Assembly (NCBI RefSeq): GCF_040183065.1
Contig: NC_091125.1
Span: 111,934,121 to 111,998,120 of the forward strand
Direction of reading: 5' to 3'
Length of the DNA: 64,000 bases
Origin: Periplaneta americana
Taxonomy: Eukaryota > Arthropoda > Insecta > Blattodea > Blattidae
A program made the translations under genes and the position numbers. Positions 33,871-42,939 of the stretch are shown piece by piece. The notes beneath the pieces are model-generated. The model was not told the DNA's origin and did not search any database. It saw only the letters and a list, made by a program, of their open reading frames with translations. How positions within the stretch are numbered: the first letter of the stretch is position 1; every line of letters starts with the position of its first letter.

Positions 33871-34189
33871 ATGGAAGTCTATGCTGTGACGTTTGTTTGT
33901 CTGTCTATTTGTTTGTTAATTGTTAAAGAATTGAAGTAAATAAGGATCTAAGTGCTAATTTCAAACTTTCTAAGAAAATGCTATCATAATATACCTTGAA
34001 GTTATTGATATAGGCCTATACACGTCCCGCCATCTATAAACACCTAATAAAATGATGAAGGAACGAGTCCGGGCTTGATCCTTATTTTTATTATACAACT
34101 AGGTAGATAAATTATTGTTATCGCAATAAAAGCACAATTTCGACATAAATGCCACTTAGAGCCTTATTTAGGCCAAGTCCAGTTTATGG

Positions 34190-34290
34190 AGTGTCGGTGT
34201 GCGCAATCTCTATTTGCAAACTTTGTAACGGAGTCTGCGAACGGCTCGGCTGAGAGTCGGGTTGCGTTTTCAGTACAATCTATTCATAAA
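34190..34290 (+). repeat. Dispersed repeat, one of three copies
   Basis: GGAGTCTGCGAACGGCTCGG, CTGAGAGTCGGGTTGCG and ACAATCTATTCATAAAG match the minus strand at 21000-21100 and the plus strand at 22780-22860. Confidence 0.6.
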
Positions 34291-34400
34291 GGACTAAAAT
34301 AGTTTTAAATGCACCTTGAATAATTGAGAGAGGAAATTTCAAGTTGGAGAAGAAGAATTTCTCACCAAGACCTCCCCTTGAATTCACCACTGTTATCTAA

Positions 34401-34410
34401 GATAAATAAG

Positions 34411-34477
<67 letters not shown>

Positions 34478-34590
34478 ATGAACAAGTAAAAACATAAAAT
34501 AAATAAATACATAAAATAAATAAATAAATAAGTAAATAAATAAGTAAATAAATAAATAGATAAACAAGCAATTAAATAAATAAATAAAAA
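34401..34590. repeat. (AAAT)n microsatellite
   Basis: AAAT units, nearly perfect to about 34480, then mixed with AAGT and ACAT variants. The Ile/Tyr/Leu/Phe-rich minus-strand frames are artefacts of it. Confidence 0.95.
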
Positions 34591-35505
34591 TTGACAGGGG
34601 TTGATAACATCCCTGTAATTGTACGAAACGTTTAATCACTCAGATGTGATATTTAGATTTTTAAGGAATTAGTTGCTATTTATAAGACATGTATATTATT
34701 GAGAGAGAAATAAAGTTAATGCAATTTATATGTTGCATTATTAATCTATTATTTTTCCTTTATTTCTTTGTTCATTCTAGCATAAATCTATACAGATATT
34801 TGCAATGGAATTACTGTGTTTCATCTCAGTGGTTTTGTTGGAGTGCCGTTAGTATGAATCAATGACCTGAGAAGCTGCTGATGCTGCTTCTTATGAGTTA
34901 TGAGTTTGATGATGATGATGATGATGGTGATGATGAAGAATTGCTATTCATATTACTGATTCATAATATAAAGAAGCTAGTAGGGTAACATATCTTCTTG
35001 CGAAGGTACGTATAATTAACAAAAATAAATACATTAAACTGAAGGAGTAGCCAAATGGAGGCTCCTACAATTAACGACAGCCCAATGTCTGAATCAGACA
35101 GTAATAGTGACATGCTATTCCGCAAAATGAAAATTTATAGTTCTGGACACCCTGTAAAATTTACTAACAGGTGTTGATGTTATACAGTTGATTATTAATT
35201 TTTTGTGGCGTTGCGAAATCAGGTTGAGATTTCTTGACACATTAATACGAGATTCCTGTCCTGTTAGGTAATACACAAAGCGGCACTGTACTTCCGCAGT
35301 CGAACACAGAGCCTGGGGACACGCTCTCCCATTCACGAGGCGCTGACGCTCTCTGCTCCTCGCCCATTCACCTGCCTGCGTCGTACTTCCCAAGGACTCG
35401 GAATGGTTCGATACCGGGTATTAGCTAAACTGTTATTACTAGTGTTGGGAATTAAATGCGCTAAAAATCCTGAAATATGCATGTAAATATGTATTTTTTT
35501 ATTTA
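34591..35505. other. No gene assigned; GC-rich patch and transposon-like end
   Basis: A (GAT)n tract lies at 34908-34938. 35128-35150 (TTCTGGACACCCTGTAAAAT) looks like a DNA-transposon terminus, but no partner was found. 35260-35410 is locally GC-rich; the minus strand is open from 35393 to 35115 (92 codons) without recognisable domain. Confidence 0.4.
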
Positions 35506-35731
35506 TTTAATCTGAGACGATTAAGGCCATAAGGCCTTCTCTTCCATCCTACCAGATAGCACATATAAATACAAAAATGAAATACAAACACTAATGCAAA
35601 TAATACAAATTAAATTAAAGCCCTATAGAAGGTCAACAGGGTAAAAAGAACACTATAGAGCTCTCATCCAGCTAACACAAGAAAAAAAAAGGAAATAAAA
35701 ACAGAGATAGCAATTATGATAGTGATAACTG

Positions 35732-35766
<35 letters not shown>

Positions 35767-36230
35767 TAGGCCTACATTACATATTAATTGTCAATTTTAC
35801 AGCAGCATAGTTACAATATTTACTTTATGTCATGGGTTAAGCCGAAGTTGCGCAACCTGACAGGTGTTCAACAAGCACTTCCATGAACTAGAATGTGATT
35901 TTTTAATTTAAATTTGAATTTTGATATTGTCCGACAGTCTCTGAGATGGTCAGGGAGAGAATTCCAGAGGGGTGGAATCGATATGCCGAAAGATGATGAG
36001 TAGAAGGATGTTCTGTGCAGAGGAATAGAGAGAAGGTACATGTTCCGGGTTCGAGGTAGTGAAAGGTAAGCAAAACGAGATGCTAGATAAGAGGGTGTGG
36101 AGGTGTGGATGATTTTAAAAAGTAATAAGAGGGAGTTGAAGAATATTCTTTCTTTAATTGTACTTACATATTCACGAAAAGCTGAAGAGCCAGCATAAGT
36201 ATCGTAATATAGCATCCCATGAAAAATAAA
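35506..36230 (-). mobile_element. Non-LTR retrotransposon 3' end
   Basis: The minus strand carries a reverse-transcriptase C-terminus (35868-36215), a 3' UTR with an (ATT)n tract (plus-strand AAT at 35733-35765) and the closing motif GGAAGAGAAGGCCTTATGGC CTTAA ending in AATAAATAAA near 35506. The same closing motif terminates the LINE tails at 22.1 and 37.5 kb, so they are one lineage. Confidence 0.8.
35868..36215 (-). pseudogene. LINE reverse transcriptase C-terminal domain, 115 codons open
   Basis: The frame reads KERIFFNSLLLLFKIIHTST, PSYLASRFAYLSLPRTRNMY, LLSIPLHRTSFYSSSFGISI and PPLWNSLPDHLRDCRTISKF, then FKFKLKNHIL. This matches the end of Jockey-like LINE proteins, where a helical segment is followed by R-x-x-x-L.IP..RT..Y..SF....LWN.LP..LR. 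The palm with YADD lies upstream and is missing. No stop for 115 codons, so it is relatively young. Confidence 0.8.
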
Positions 36231-36301
36231 ACAGTGGCCATATAAAGCGAAATATTCAAACTATTTGGCATAAAGAAAAACATTGACACTTGAATTTCTT
36301 A

Positions 36302-36670
36302 GGGCCATATTCACAGACATTCTTAGCGCGGGCTTCCGGTGGATGAACAGCGAACTAACGATTTTCGTATTCATAAACCAGTTTTAGCGATATGATATGA
36401 TATGTTATGATATGATATGATATGATATGATATGATATGATATGATATGATATGATATGATATGATATGATATGATATGATATGATGATATGATATGATA
36501 TGATATGATATGATATGATATGATATGATATGATATGATATGATATATGATATGATATGATATGATATGATATGATATGATATGAATTCTGTACAAGTAA
36601 CCAGTCGATAACCGGGGCTAGTTTAGCACGCTCATAGCGCGGGCTAGCGAAATGTCTATGAATAGCACCC
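36302..36670 (-). mobile_element. MITE with (ATATC)n core, copy 2, TTA target site
   Basis: Ends GGGCCATATTCACAGACATT and (right end, inverted) GGGTGCTATTCATAGACATT are flanked by TTA at 36299-36301 and 36671-36673. The trinucleotide duplication suggests the PIF/Harbinger type. The core is a (TATGA)n tract, about 36390-36585. It is inverted relative to the copy at 15880-16612. Confidence 0.8.
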
Positions 36671-37280
36671 TTAGTTATTGTTTTATTGGCTATTCCTAAT
36701 TTAATTAAAACCAATTTCATACAGGCAATTTATTTCCTTTCATGACCGGGGCTAGTTTAGCACGCTCGTAGCGCGGGCTAGCGAAATGTCTATGAATAGC
36801 ACCCTTAGTTATTGTTTTATTGGCTATTCCTAATTTAATTAAAACCAATTTCATACAGGCAATTTATTTCCTTTCATGACCGGGGCTAGTTTAGCACGCT
36901 CGTAGCGCGGGCTAGCGAAATGTCTATGAATAGCACCCTTAGTTATTGTTTTATTGGCTATTCCTAATTTAATTAAAACCAATTTCATACAGGCAATTTA
37001 TTTCCTTTCATGACCGGGGCTAGTTTAGCACGCTCGTAGCGCGGGCTAGCGAAATGTCTATGAATAGCACCCTTAGTTATTGTTTTATTGGCTATTCCTA
37101 ATTTAATTAAAACCAATTTCATACAGGCAATTTATTTCCTTTCATGACCGGGGCTAGTTTAGCACGCTCGTAGCGCGGGCTAGCGAAATGTCTATGAATA
37201 GCACCCTTAGTTATTGTTTTATTGGCTATTCCTAATTTAATTAAAGCCAATTTCATACAGGCAATTTATTTCCTTTCATG
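36611..37280 (+). repeat. Tandem array: five 134-bp units
   Basis: Units start at 36611, 36745, 36879, 37013 and 37147, exactly 134 bp apart. Each begins ACCGGGGCTAGTTTAGCACG and ends TATTTCCTTTCATG. Units 2-4 look identical, unit 5 differs by one base (AAAGCC for AAAACC), unit 1 by CTCATAG for CTCGTAG. The first 60 bp of the unit is the right end of the MITE 36302-36670, the other 74 bp is the neighbouring genomic sequence. Confidence 0.95.
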
Positions 37281-37500
37281 ACTGCATGAAACTTTGTGAC
37301 AATCTTTTCCATGTTTTCAGGATTCAACTTGTTTCGTCTGTCCATAAAAATAAATTTATGCATAGAAAAAATTAGAAAAAATTCTTTCTACATCACATGA
37401 AGTCAGGGGACAAAACTTATAATCTGGTAACACGATAGGAATAACGTCCACATCAGTAATGTATTCTAGAAGCACTTTGCTAATCTTCCTCATCATTTTG

Positions 37501-37545
37501 AGACCATCGGGTTGAGTGGAAGAGAAGGCCTTCAACCATTACGGC

Positions 37546-37617
<72 letters not shown>
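37501..37617 (+). mobile_element. LINE 3' tail with (ATT)n
   Basis: GGGTTGAGTGGAAGAGAAGG, CCTTCAACCATTACGGC and then about 24 ATT units. Same tail type as 22062-22166; no coding part. 37281-37500 shows nothing recognisable. Confidence 0.7.
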
Positions 37618-37894
37618 CAATCTTTACTTTAGCTGAACACGCTTTTTCTCGACAAAATTTATTCAGAACAATTTGATTTGACTTGCGGAATACGTATAAA
37701 CTACTGAAATTAAGCGGTAATAATAATGATCTTTTTAATTTGCATGGGTAAAAATAGTAGACCCACTAAATAATAAGAACATCACAATGCCCTCTATACG
37801 AGGAACATCAAAACAAACACACCAACTTTAGTCACTCCCCGTCAGCTAGCTTATATCGCACACTGAAGTCTACCCAAAAATACACATCTTACAG

Positions 37895-38060
37895 TTGCAA
37901 GTATACTGGCGTTCAAAAATACCCGCCCTATGATTTTATGATCGTGTAAGAGAACTTTCTAACCAAGGGATAAGTCAGAACCAAAGATATAACAAATTTA
38001 CAGTTCCGGTAGTTTTCAGTAGGTGACATATTATTGGAGCCTGCTTGCCCGATTGCCTCA
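37895..38060 (-). repeat. Dispersed repeat, shared with 28775-28890
   Basis: Minus strand: TTATATCTTTGGTTCTGACT followed by TATCCCTTGGTTAGAAAGTTC, homologous to 28.8 kb. Class unknown. Confidence 0.6.
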
Positions 38061-38294
38061 GCAAATTGAAAATGCTACCACAGGGCCACCAAAAATAATA
38101 CAGGACACGGGACATATTGTTAGTACCTACCTGTGAGAGAAAGGTAAATTTATAATATTTTACTGTTAATCGGACAAGTTTCTGTTGTATTTATAGCTAG
38201 ATCTATACCAGATAGAAAGAAAGTAAAGAACATACGAAATTATTTAGAAACTGAGTTTACATTGAATACAGAAATACTCGTACATGAAATTTGA

Positions 38295-38512
38295 AACCCA
38301 CCGGCGTAGCTCATGCGGTAGCGTGTTTGACTGCTGATTCGGGGTTGTGCTCGGATGTAGGTTAAAGTGGTTTTTCCGAAGTTTTTCTAAACGTAAGGCG
38401 AATGTCAGATAATCCATGGCGAATTCTCGGCCTCATCTCGCCAAATATCGCCTCGCTATCATCAATTCCAGTAGTTTATACAACGTCGTTAAATAACCAA
38501 ATAAATAAAATA
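38295..38512 (+). repeat. tRNA-derived SINE
   Basis: Head GGCGTAGCTCATGCGGTAGC (A-box) and TTGACTGCTGATTCGGGG; the B-box is degraded (GGATGTAGGTTAAAG). Body CGAAGTTTTTCTAAACGTAA, CGAATGTCAGATAATCCATG, CTCGGCCTCATCTCGCCAAA; end ACAACGTCGTTAAATAACCA then A-rich. Same family as 12859-13085. Confidence 0.85.
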
Positions 38513-38817
38513 TCTGAAACATTCAGAAATCCGAAACAGAAAATTTAACGACTACTCATATTCCACAAAATATTCACTGAAATCCATGCCGTTACTATGT
38601 TTATAGCTTGCTCCTTAAGAATAAGCATGTAACAATCCCATTAAGGATACATTTTACAATAGCTCGTGCATTTTCGTAACCTACGCTTTCAGTCGCAAAA
38701 CGCTGCATCTAGACTATTATTGTAACATAAAGTAAACTCAACCAGCAAAAAATGCATTATCATGTTAACTTCCAGAGATGGAAACGGGATAATAGTATTA
38801 CGTTTAAATAAAAATAT

Positions 38818-38889
38818 GGGCTCGTCCGGGATTTGAACCCGGGACCTCTCGCACCCTAAGCGAGAATCATACCCCTAGACCAACGAGCC
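38818..38889 (-). tRNA. tRNA-Pro (anticodon AGG)
   Basis: The minus strand folds as a full cloverleaf of 72 nt: acceptor GGCTCGT/ACGAGCC with discriminator C, a D arm with a 3-bp stem, anticodon stem CTCGC/GCGAG around loop TTAGGGT (U33 present, anticodon AGG at 38855-38857), and T arm CCGGG-TTCAAAT-CCCGG. A-box (TGGTCTAGGGG) and B-box (GGTTCAAATCC) are canonical. No CCA is encoded and there is no intron, as expected for a eukaryotic tRNA-Pro. Downstream on the minus strand a TTTTT run provides a pol III terminator within a few bases. Unlike the tRNA-like repeats here, it is single-copy in the window and has every conserved position, so it is probably functional. 38513-38817 upstream on the plus strand holds nothing else. 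Confidence 0.96.
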
Positions 38890-39299
38890 GTTATTAGTAA
38901 TCGCAATCATTTCATTAAGAGAAAGTTCTTAATAGCAGTTCGCGTGTAAACGTAACATTGAAGTTCTTCACATTCGTAAGATGTAGGCTACCTATTTGAA
39001 AGTTCTATCCTATGAGTATTAACTGTCCGCGTAGGAATTTTTTTTTAGAAATAGTGTAGTGTAGATTTTAAGCCTATCTCATTTCAACAATGTAAGAAAC
39101 GGATAAGCAGGTTTAAGTAAATAAAGATAAGGAGTCCGAAAAACTAGGTATATACGTACTCAAGCATATACACTGAAATACTCATGTAAATAAACACATT
39201 GACTATAACATGTATTATTTCATTTCATTTCATTTCATTTATTGTATTCCATAGATTTTATATCATCACTGAAGCTTTAAGATGTGAAACAAGTCAAGA
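38890..39299. other. No gene seen
   Basis: A short (ATTTC)n stretch lies near 39210-39240. No other feature seen. Confidence 0.5.
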
Positions 39300-39490
39300 T
39301 TTTACAAGATTACAATTTTTTGGCGAGATGACGTGAGGCCACAGATTACCTGGCATTTGCCTTATGGTTGAGGAAAACCTCGGGATAAACCCAACCAGGT
39401 AATCAACACAAACGGGAATGTAGCCCAAGCCCAAGCGCAGCTCCGGATCAGCAGGCTAGTGAGCCTACCGACTGAGCTATGTTGGTGGCT
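39300..39490 (-). repeat. tRNA-derived SINE
   Basis: Minus strand: CATAGCTCAGTCGGTAGGC (A-box) near 39460-39480, CTGATCCGGAGCTGCGCTTG, a damaged B-box (GGGCTACATTCCCG), then TGATTACCTGGTTGGG, CCGAGGTTTTCCTCAACC, AAATGCCAGGTAATCTGTGG and ATCTCGCCAAAA. Related in body to the 12.9- and 38.3-kb SINEs. Confidence 0.8.
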
Positions 39491-39595
39491 CTACAAAATA
39501 CAGAGTGTCTCTAAAGTCGCTATCCATTTCATTGAAGGAAGATAGTGATCGAAAAATCAATGTTATTGCGAAGTTTTGAAGTCATTCTACTTTCT

Positions 39596-39970
39596 TTATA
39601 CATGACCGCCATTTATATCAAAACACACACTCCATCTTTCAGTAGTGGAACGAAATATAGACCGTAACATGTCAACCGTAATAAGGCCTGCTGCTTCCCT
39701 GATACGATTCCGTAAATCAGATAGACCATTCACCTTGCTAGTGTACACCTTGGGCTTTATATAGTCCCATGCAAAAAAAAGTCTAAAAGGGGTAAGGTCC
39801 GGTGAACGGGAAGCCCACAGCCGAGGTGACCCTCTACCTATCCATCTCCCTGGAAAGGATATATTCAGGTAGTCACGGACAATGTGTGCAAAATGTGGAG
39901 AAGCACCGTCTTGCTGGAACACAACTTGTATCCAGTATGCCATCCTGTAGAAGCTGAGGTTCCAGGAATA
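39596..39970 (-). pseudogene. Mariner/IS630 transposase C-terminal half
   Basis: The frame contains VVFQQDGASPHF (second catalytic Asp), HIVRDYLNISFPGRWIGRGS, RSPDLTPFRLFFAWDYIKPK (third catalytic Asp in SPDL) and a closing RNRIREAAGLITVDMLRSIF then FDINGGHV. The gap between second and third Asp fits the insect DDE_3 type with DUF4817-like N-terminus. A frameshift lies near residue 1 (about 39945), where the reading frame of the 41.1-kb block joins. Confidence 0.85.
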
Positions 39971-40182
39971 GTTATAACTAGAGCATTCATTTTTAGCTCC
40001 ATAACACGACAGACAGAGAATGTTAAGTTAGCTGTATGGAGTACGGATGACGTCACTTGACCTTGCGTACGTACGGATCACATACAAAATAGTTGTGGAG
40101 TTGTAAGACAGACCGACCGCGTAGAGCACACAGCGAACGTACCGTGTCAATTATCTCTAGTTGTACAAGATCAGTGCATTTA

Positions 40183-40733
40183 CAATGCCGAAAGCAAAAT
40201 GTTCTTTACAGAATCGTGTGAATGAGATCGTGAAAGACTGGAAATGAACATAAAGTCACATGCCGACTCTATAATATGTGTTTTGTGTAAGACGTAAATA
40301 TTGGGAAGCACTTGAAACAACATTGTAATTCGAAGAAACATATTTACCACGTAAATTTGTTCACCAGGGTAGGCAATGAACAATCGTCCAACTCTACTGA
40401 CAATCAGGTTAAGGACTCGGAATTTTACAGAGATTTATGTGAAATGATGGTTAAATGTAATATACCATTTCACAAGCTGGAAAATAGTTATTTTAAGAAC
40501 TTTCTGGAAAAATATACACAACGAATCGTTCGCTAAGTGTTGCAGGTCTTGGTAGTTTCAGGGTTCTCGAAAACAATTACACGCGATCTGAAAGTGTCAG
40601 ACGCCCTTAATTTAATAGAAGAACTTGAAAGAAACATGAATGTTCTAGATGTACAGGGTAATACTGTTGGCTAAAAAGTTAAGAACAAACTTAAAGGCGT
40701 CTTACACAAGATCTCTGGTTATATGGCATTGTG

Positions 40734-40780
<47 letters not shown>

Positions 40781-40960
40781 GGCACAAAGTGGAGTAAAAG
40801 ACAGTAACGTTCCTTACTTCCTGTTTGCTCCAGTAACGTCTTGTGATGGTGAGAGAAGTTTCTCTTAAATACAAACTGTTGTTGAGTGATCGCTGGAGAA
40901 GCTTTAATTTCGATACTTTACGCATGCACTTAGTTATAAATTGTAACAGTTGAAGTTCAT
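40183..40960 (+). pseudogene. CGGBP1-related hAT transposase, deleted and frameshifted
   Basis: ATG at 40183 starts MPKAKCSLQNRVNEIVKDWK, the signature beginning of CGGBP1-like hAT proteins; after frame changes LKQHCNSKKHIYHVNLF (zinc-finger end) and EFYRDLCEMMVKCNIPFHKL, NSYFKNFLEKYTQRIVR follow. From about 40545 the frame corresponds to the C-terminal half (KVSDALNLIEELERNMNVLD, VKNKLKGVLHKISGY). A 42-base A tract interrupts it, then FAPVTSCDGE, KYKLLLSDRWRSF and LVINCNS close the protein. The catalytic middle is deleted. Related to the fragments at 1683 and 52544 but from another subfamily. Confidence 0.8.
40737..40778. repeat. Pure A42 tract
   Basis: Forty-two consecutive A inside the hAT pseudogene. 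Homology continues on both sides, so the tract is an expansion within the gene, not a retroposed poly(A) end. A second tract of 23 A is at 41179-41201 in the mariner. Confidence 0.9.
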
Positions 40961-41140
40961 TTGTTTCGCTTAAGAACGATTAACAGAAGGGACTCACCTT
41001 TATATTAATGCAAGTGTACGTGTCCAGTATGTTCCAGAGGGTACTCCACCCCTTGGATCTGATGTCAACAAACAACTCGTGAACTCCATGTGCACACAAT
41101 TAAAAAATAAGGGGATAAAAATGAATGCTCCAGTTATAAC

Positions 41141-41765
41141 ATATTGAGGTATATGTTACCTGTTATTGATTTCTCGGCAAAAAAAAAAAAAAAAAAAAAA
41201 ATGGGCTATGCAGTTTTGATTTTGTCATACTCACCATTCAGCTTTGGTGCATCACGTTCCCACTCCGATGTCTCGTGTGGTTGTTCAATGTTCATATACC
41301 TATATTCGGCTGTTGTGTCTGTGGAAAGTGGCTTCTTTGGAAAATAAAATGTTGTCCATTAAATTCTCGTTCTGTACAGCCTCCAGGAGGTCACAACACA
41401 TTGCCCGACGACAGGCGAAATCTTCGTCCTCAAGATGATGCAAAACTAGGATCTTATGAGCACGTTTTCGTAGAGTGAAACGTAGAATTTTCCACTGTGT
41501 TGCCAGGGACATTCAGCTCCCTACTGAAGCGTCGAGTTGATGCCTTTGGACTCCTATCACTGACAATTTGAACCTGCTGTACAGTGTCTGCCGATATGCG
41601 TGGTCGTCCATGACGTTCCTCATCACACAAACTGCCGGTACGCTTAAATTTGTTTACAAGCAAATGAATGTGTGCTCTTGTTGGGGCTGGTTTATGGAAT
41701 TTACGGGTAGATTCGGCTCTAGCGTCTTCATATGACAATCTACGTACCCGTGCACAAACAATGGC
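41141..41765 (-). pseudogene. Mariner/IS630 transposase N-terminal half
   Basis: Minus strand, in shifting frames: RRLSYEDARAESTRKFHKPA, NKFKRTGSLCDEERHGRPR (helix-turn-helix linker ending in GRPR), VSDRSPKASTRRFSRELNV, then RRAMCCDLLEAVQNENLMDN and ILFSKEATFHRHNSRI. The first catalytic Asp expected in F-S-D-E-A is Lys (FSKEA). NIEQPHETSEWERDAPKLN and AEKSITGNIYLNML follow in other frames on either side of the 23-base A/T tract. Inactive several times over. Confidence 0.8.
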
Positions 41766-41891
41766 AACTCCTTTTATATAACAGCTTAGACTAACAGAAG
41801 GTAGATGGGGATCTGATTTACGTCTTGAATTAAAATTATGAATATTTTGATTAGTACTAAATGTACCTTGGTTTTTAAAATAAAACATCAT
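41766..41891 (-). pseudogene. LINE protein C-terminal scrap
   Basis: Minus strand reads NQNIHNFNSRRKSDPHLPS then VSLSCYIKGV, like the H-x-YNTR-x-K-x-x-L-H-x-P...KGV closing motif of Jockey-type LINEs. It joins directly onto the mariner N-terminal region, so the mariner or a rearrangement truncated it. Confidence 0.5.
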
Positions 41892-42654
41892 TAGGGAAAG
41901 AATGTACTTAAAGGTAAGGTCGTTTTCTGAATTTGTTGCTGGTACCGTATACTTTGATATCCTCTACTGTATTTTCTTGTTTTATAAACCACAAATCTAT
42001 GAAACTGATCCATACTTATTTTATTCTGGAAGGAAGTCTGCGAAAGATATTTATCACACTTTAAGATTCGTAATTCTAAACTAGATTTGAACACAATAAC
42101 CTACGACTCATTGGCAAGCATTGTAAATACAAAATACACAGGAAAACATGTGCTGAGGTCCTTATACGCTCCAGCTATCTTTTATTCCAGGGAAATTCCG
42201 GTTAAAGTTTATAGGGGGCTAAGTGAACCCCGTAGTGGGAGCTACAGAGTAACAAAAAATAAAATAAAAATACGCGTCCACCCCGGATTGGACTTTCCCA
42301 AACCGCAGCATGTCGCTCTATCAACAGATTTCACTCGATAACATAGATATGAATAAAACGAAAAAATAATTAATCCCTACACTGATTAGAATCTTCATAG
42401 GTACTTCACATTCAAGGCCAAGACATAACCTAATCAACCTGGGCAATCCCAGGAGGTTCCCGAAGCAAAATCGAGGAGAAGAAAAGAGAGAGCACGGAAA
42501 ATCCAAGTAATAAATAAAAGGGGAAATTTATGGACATGAAAATAACTACACCGCCTCTGTTTGTTGGAGATGACTTGAAAAATGAATATGTTACTAACAG
42601 CTACAACTCGACGATCAAAGACCGAGGATACAATGATTTATTATTATTATTATG

Positions 42655-42693
<39 letters not shown>

Positions 42694-42936
42694 TTATTTA
42701 ATCATTTATTTAACTGGTTTAACCATTGGATCTGGATTCAAAGCCAACAAATGGTGACGAAATATTAATCAAAATCTACAGTATGTTTTCTTCCTCAGAG
42801 GAATAAAACCGGAGTCCGTGCCCTAGGTTTCTTGTATGAATATACTTTTTCGATAGCGAAATGACATATAATGGAGAACATGCATGAATTTTATTTTCTG
42901 TCAAAAGCTGGATCTTTCAGTGGGAAATATAATGTC
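41892..42936. other. No gene seen; tRNA-like scrap and (ATT)n
   Basis: The minus strand of about 42215-42325 has GATAGAGCGACATGCTGCGG and AGTCCAATCCGGGGTGG, possibly a worn SINE head. (ATT)n lies at 42639-42690. No coding motif. Confidence 0.4.
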
Positions 42937-42939
42937 TTA

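Larger units (their letters stand above)
39979..41132 (+). mobile_element. hAT transposon inserted in the mariner (TSD GTTATAAC)
   Basis: Inverted ends TAGAGCATTCATTTTTAGC and, from the right, TGGAGCATTCATTTTTATC are flanked by perfect 8-bp duplications GTTATAAC at 39971-39978 and 41133-41140. The duplicated octamer is itself a palindrome. The 1154-bp body encodes a deleted hAT transposase on the plus strand, opposite to the mariner. Confidence 0.93.
39500..41765 (-). mobile_element. Mariner/IS630-type transposon, split by a hAT
   Basis: A transposase pseudogene in two blocks on the minus strand, N-terminal at 41141-41765 and C-terminal at 39596-39970, interrupted by the hAT element 39979-41132. 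Removing the hAT and one 8-bp duplication makes the blocks contiguous. The 3' end of the element is probably near 39500 (ACAGAGTGTCTCTAAAGTCG). The 5' end seems truncated where a LINE scrap begins at 41766. No convincing terminal inverted repeat pair was found. Confidence 0.75.

Noticed and set aside
34362..34639. Hydrophobic Ile/Tyr/Leu/Phe-rich frames resembling membrane proteins
   Set aside because: They come from the (AAAT)n tract read on the minus strand.
35115..35393. Host gene on the minus strand (92 codons)
   Set aside because: No domain, no splice context, and a transposon-like end (GGACACCCTGTA) lies within it; more likely repeat sequence, but class unproven.
41454..41891. One 145-codon gene
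   Set aside because: The frame joins a LINE C-terminal scrap to a mariner N-terminus by chance; the two parts have different family homology.
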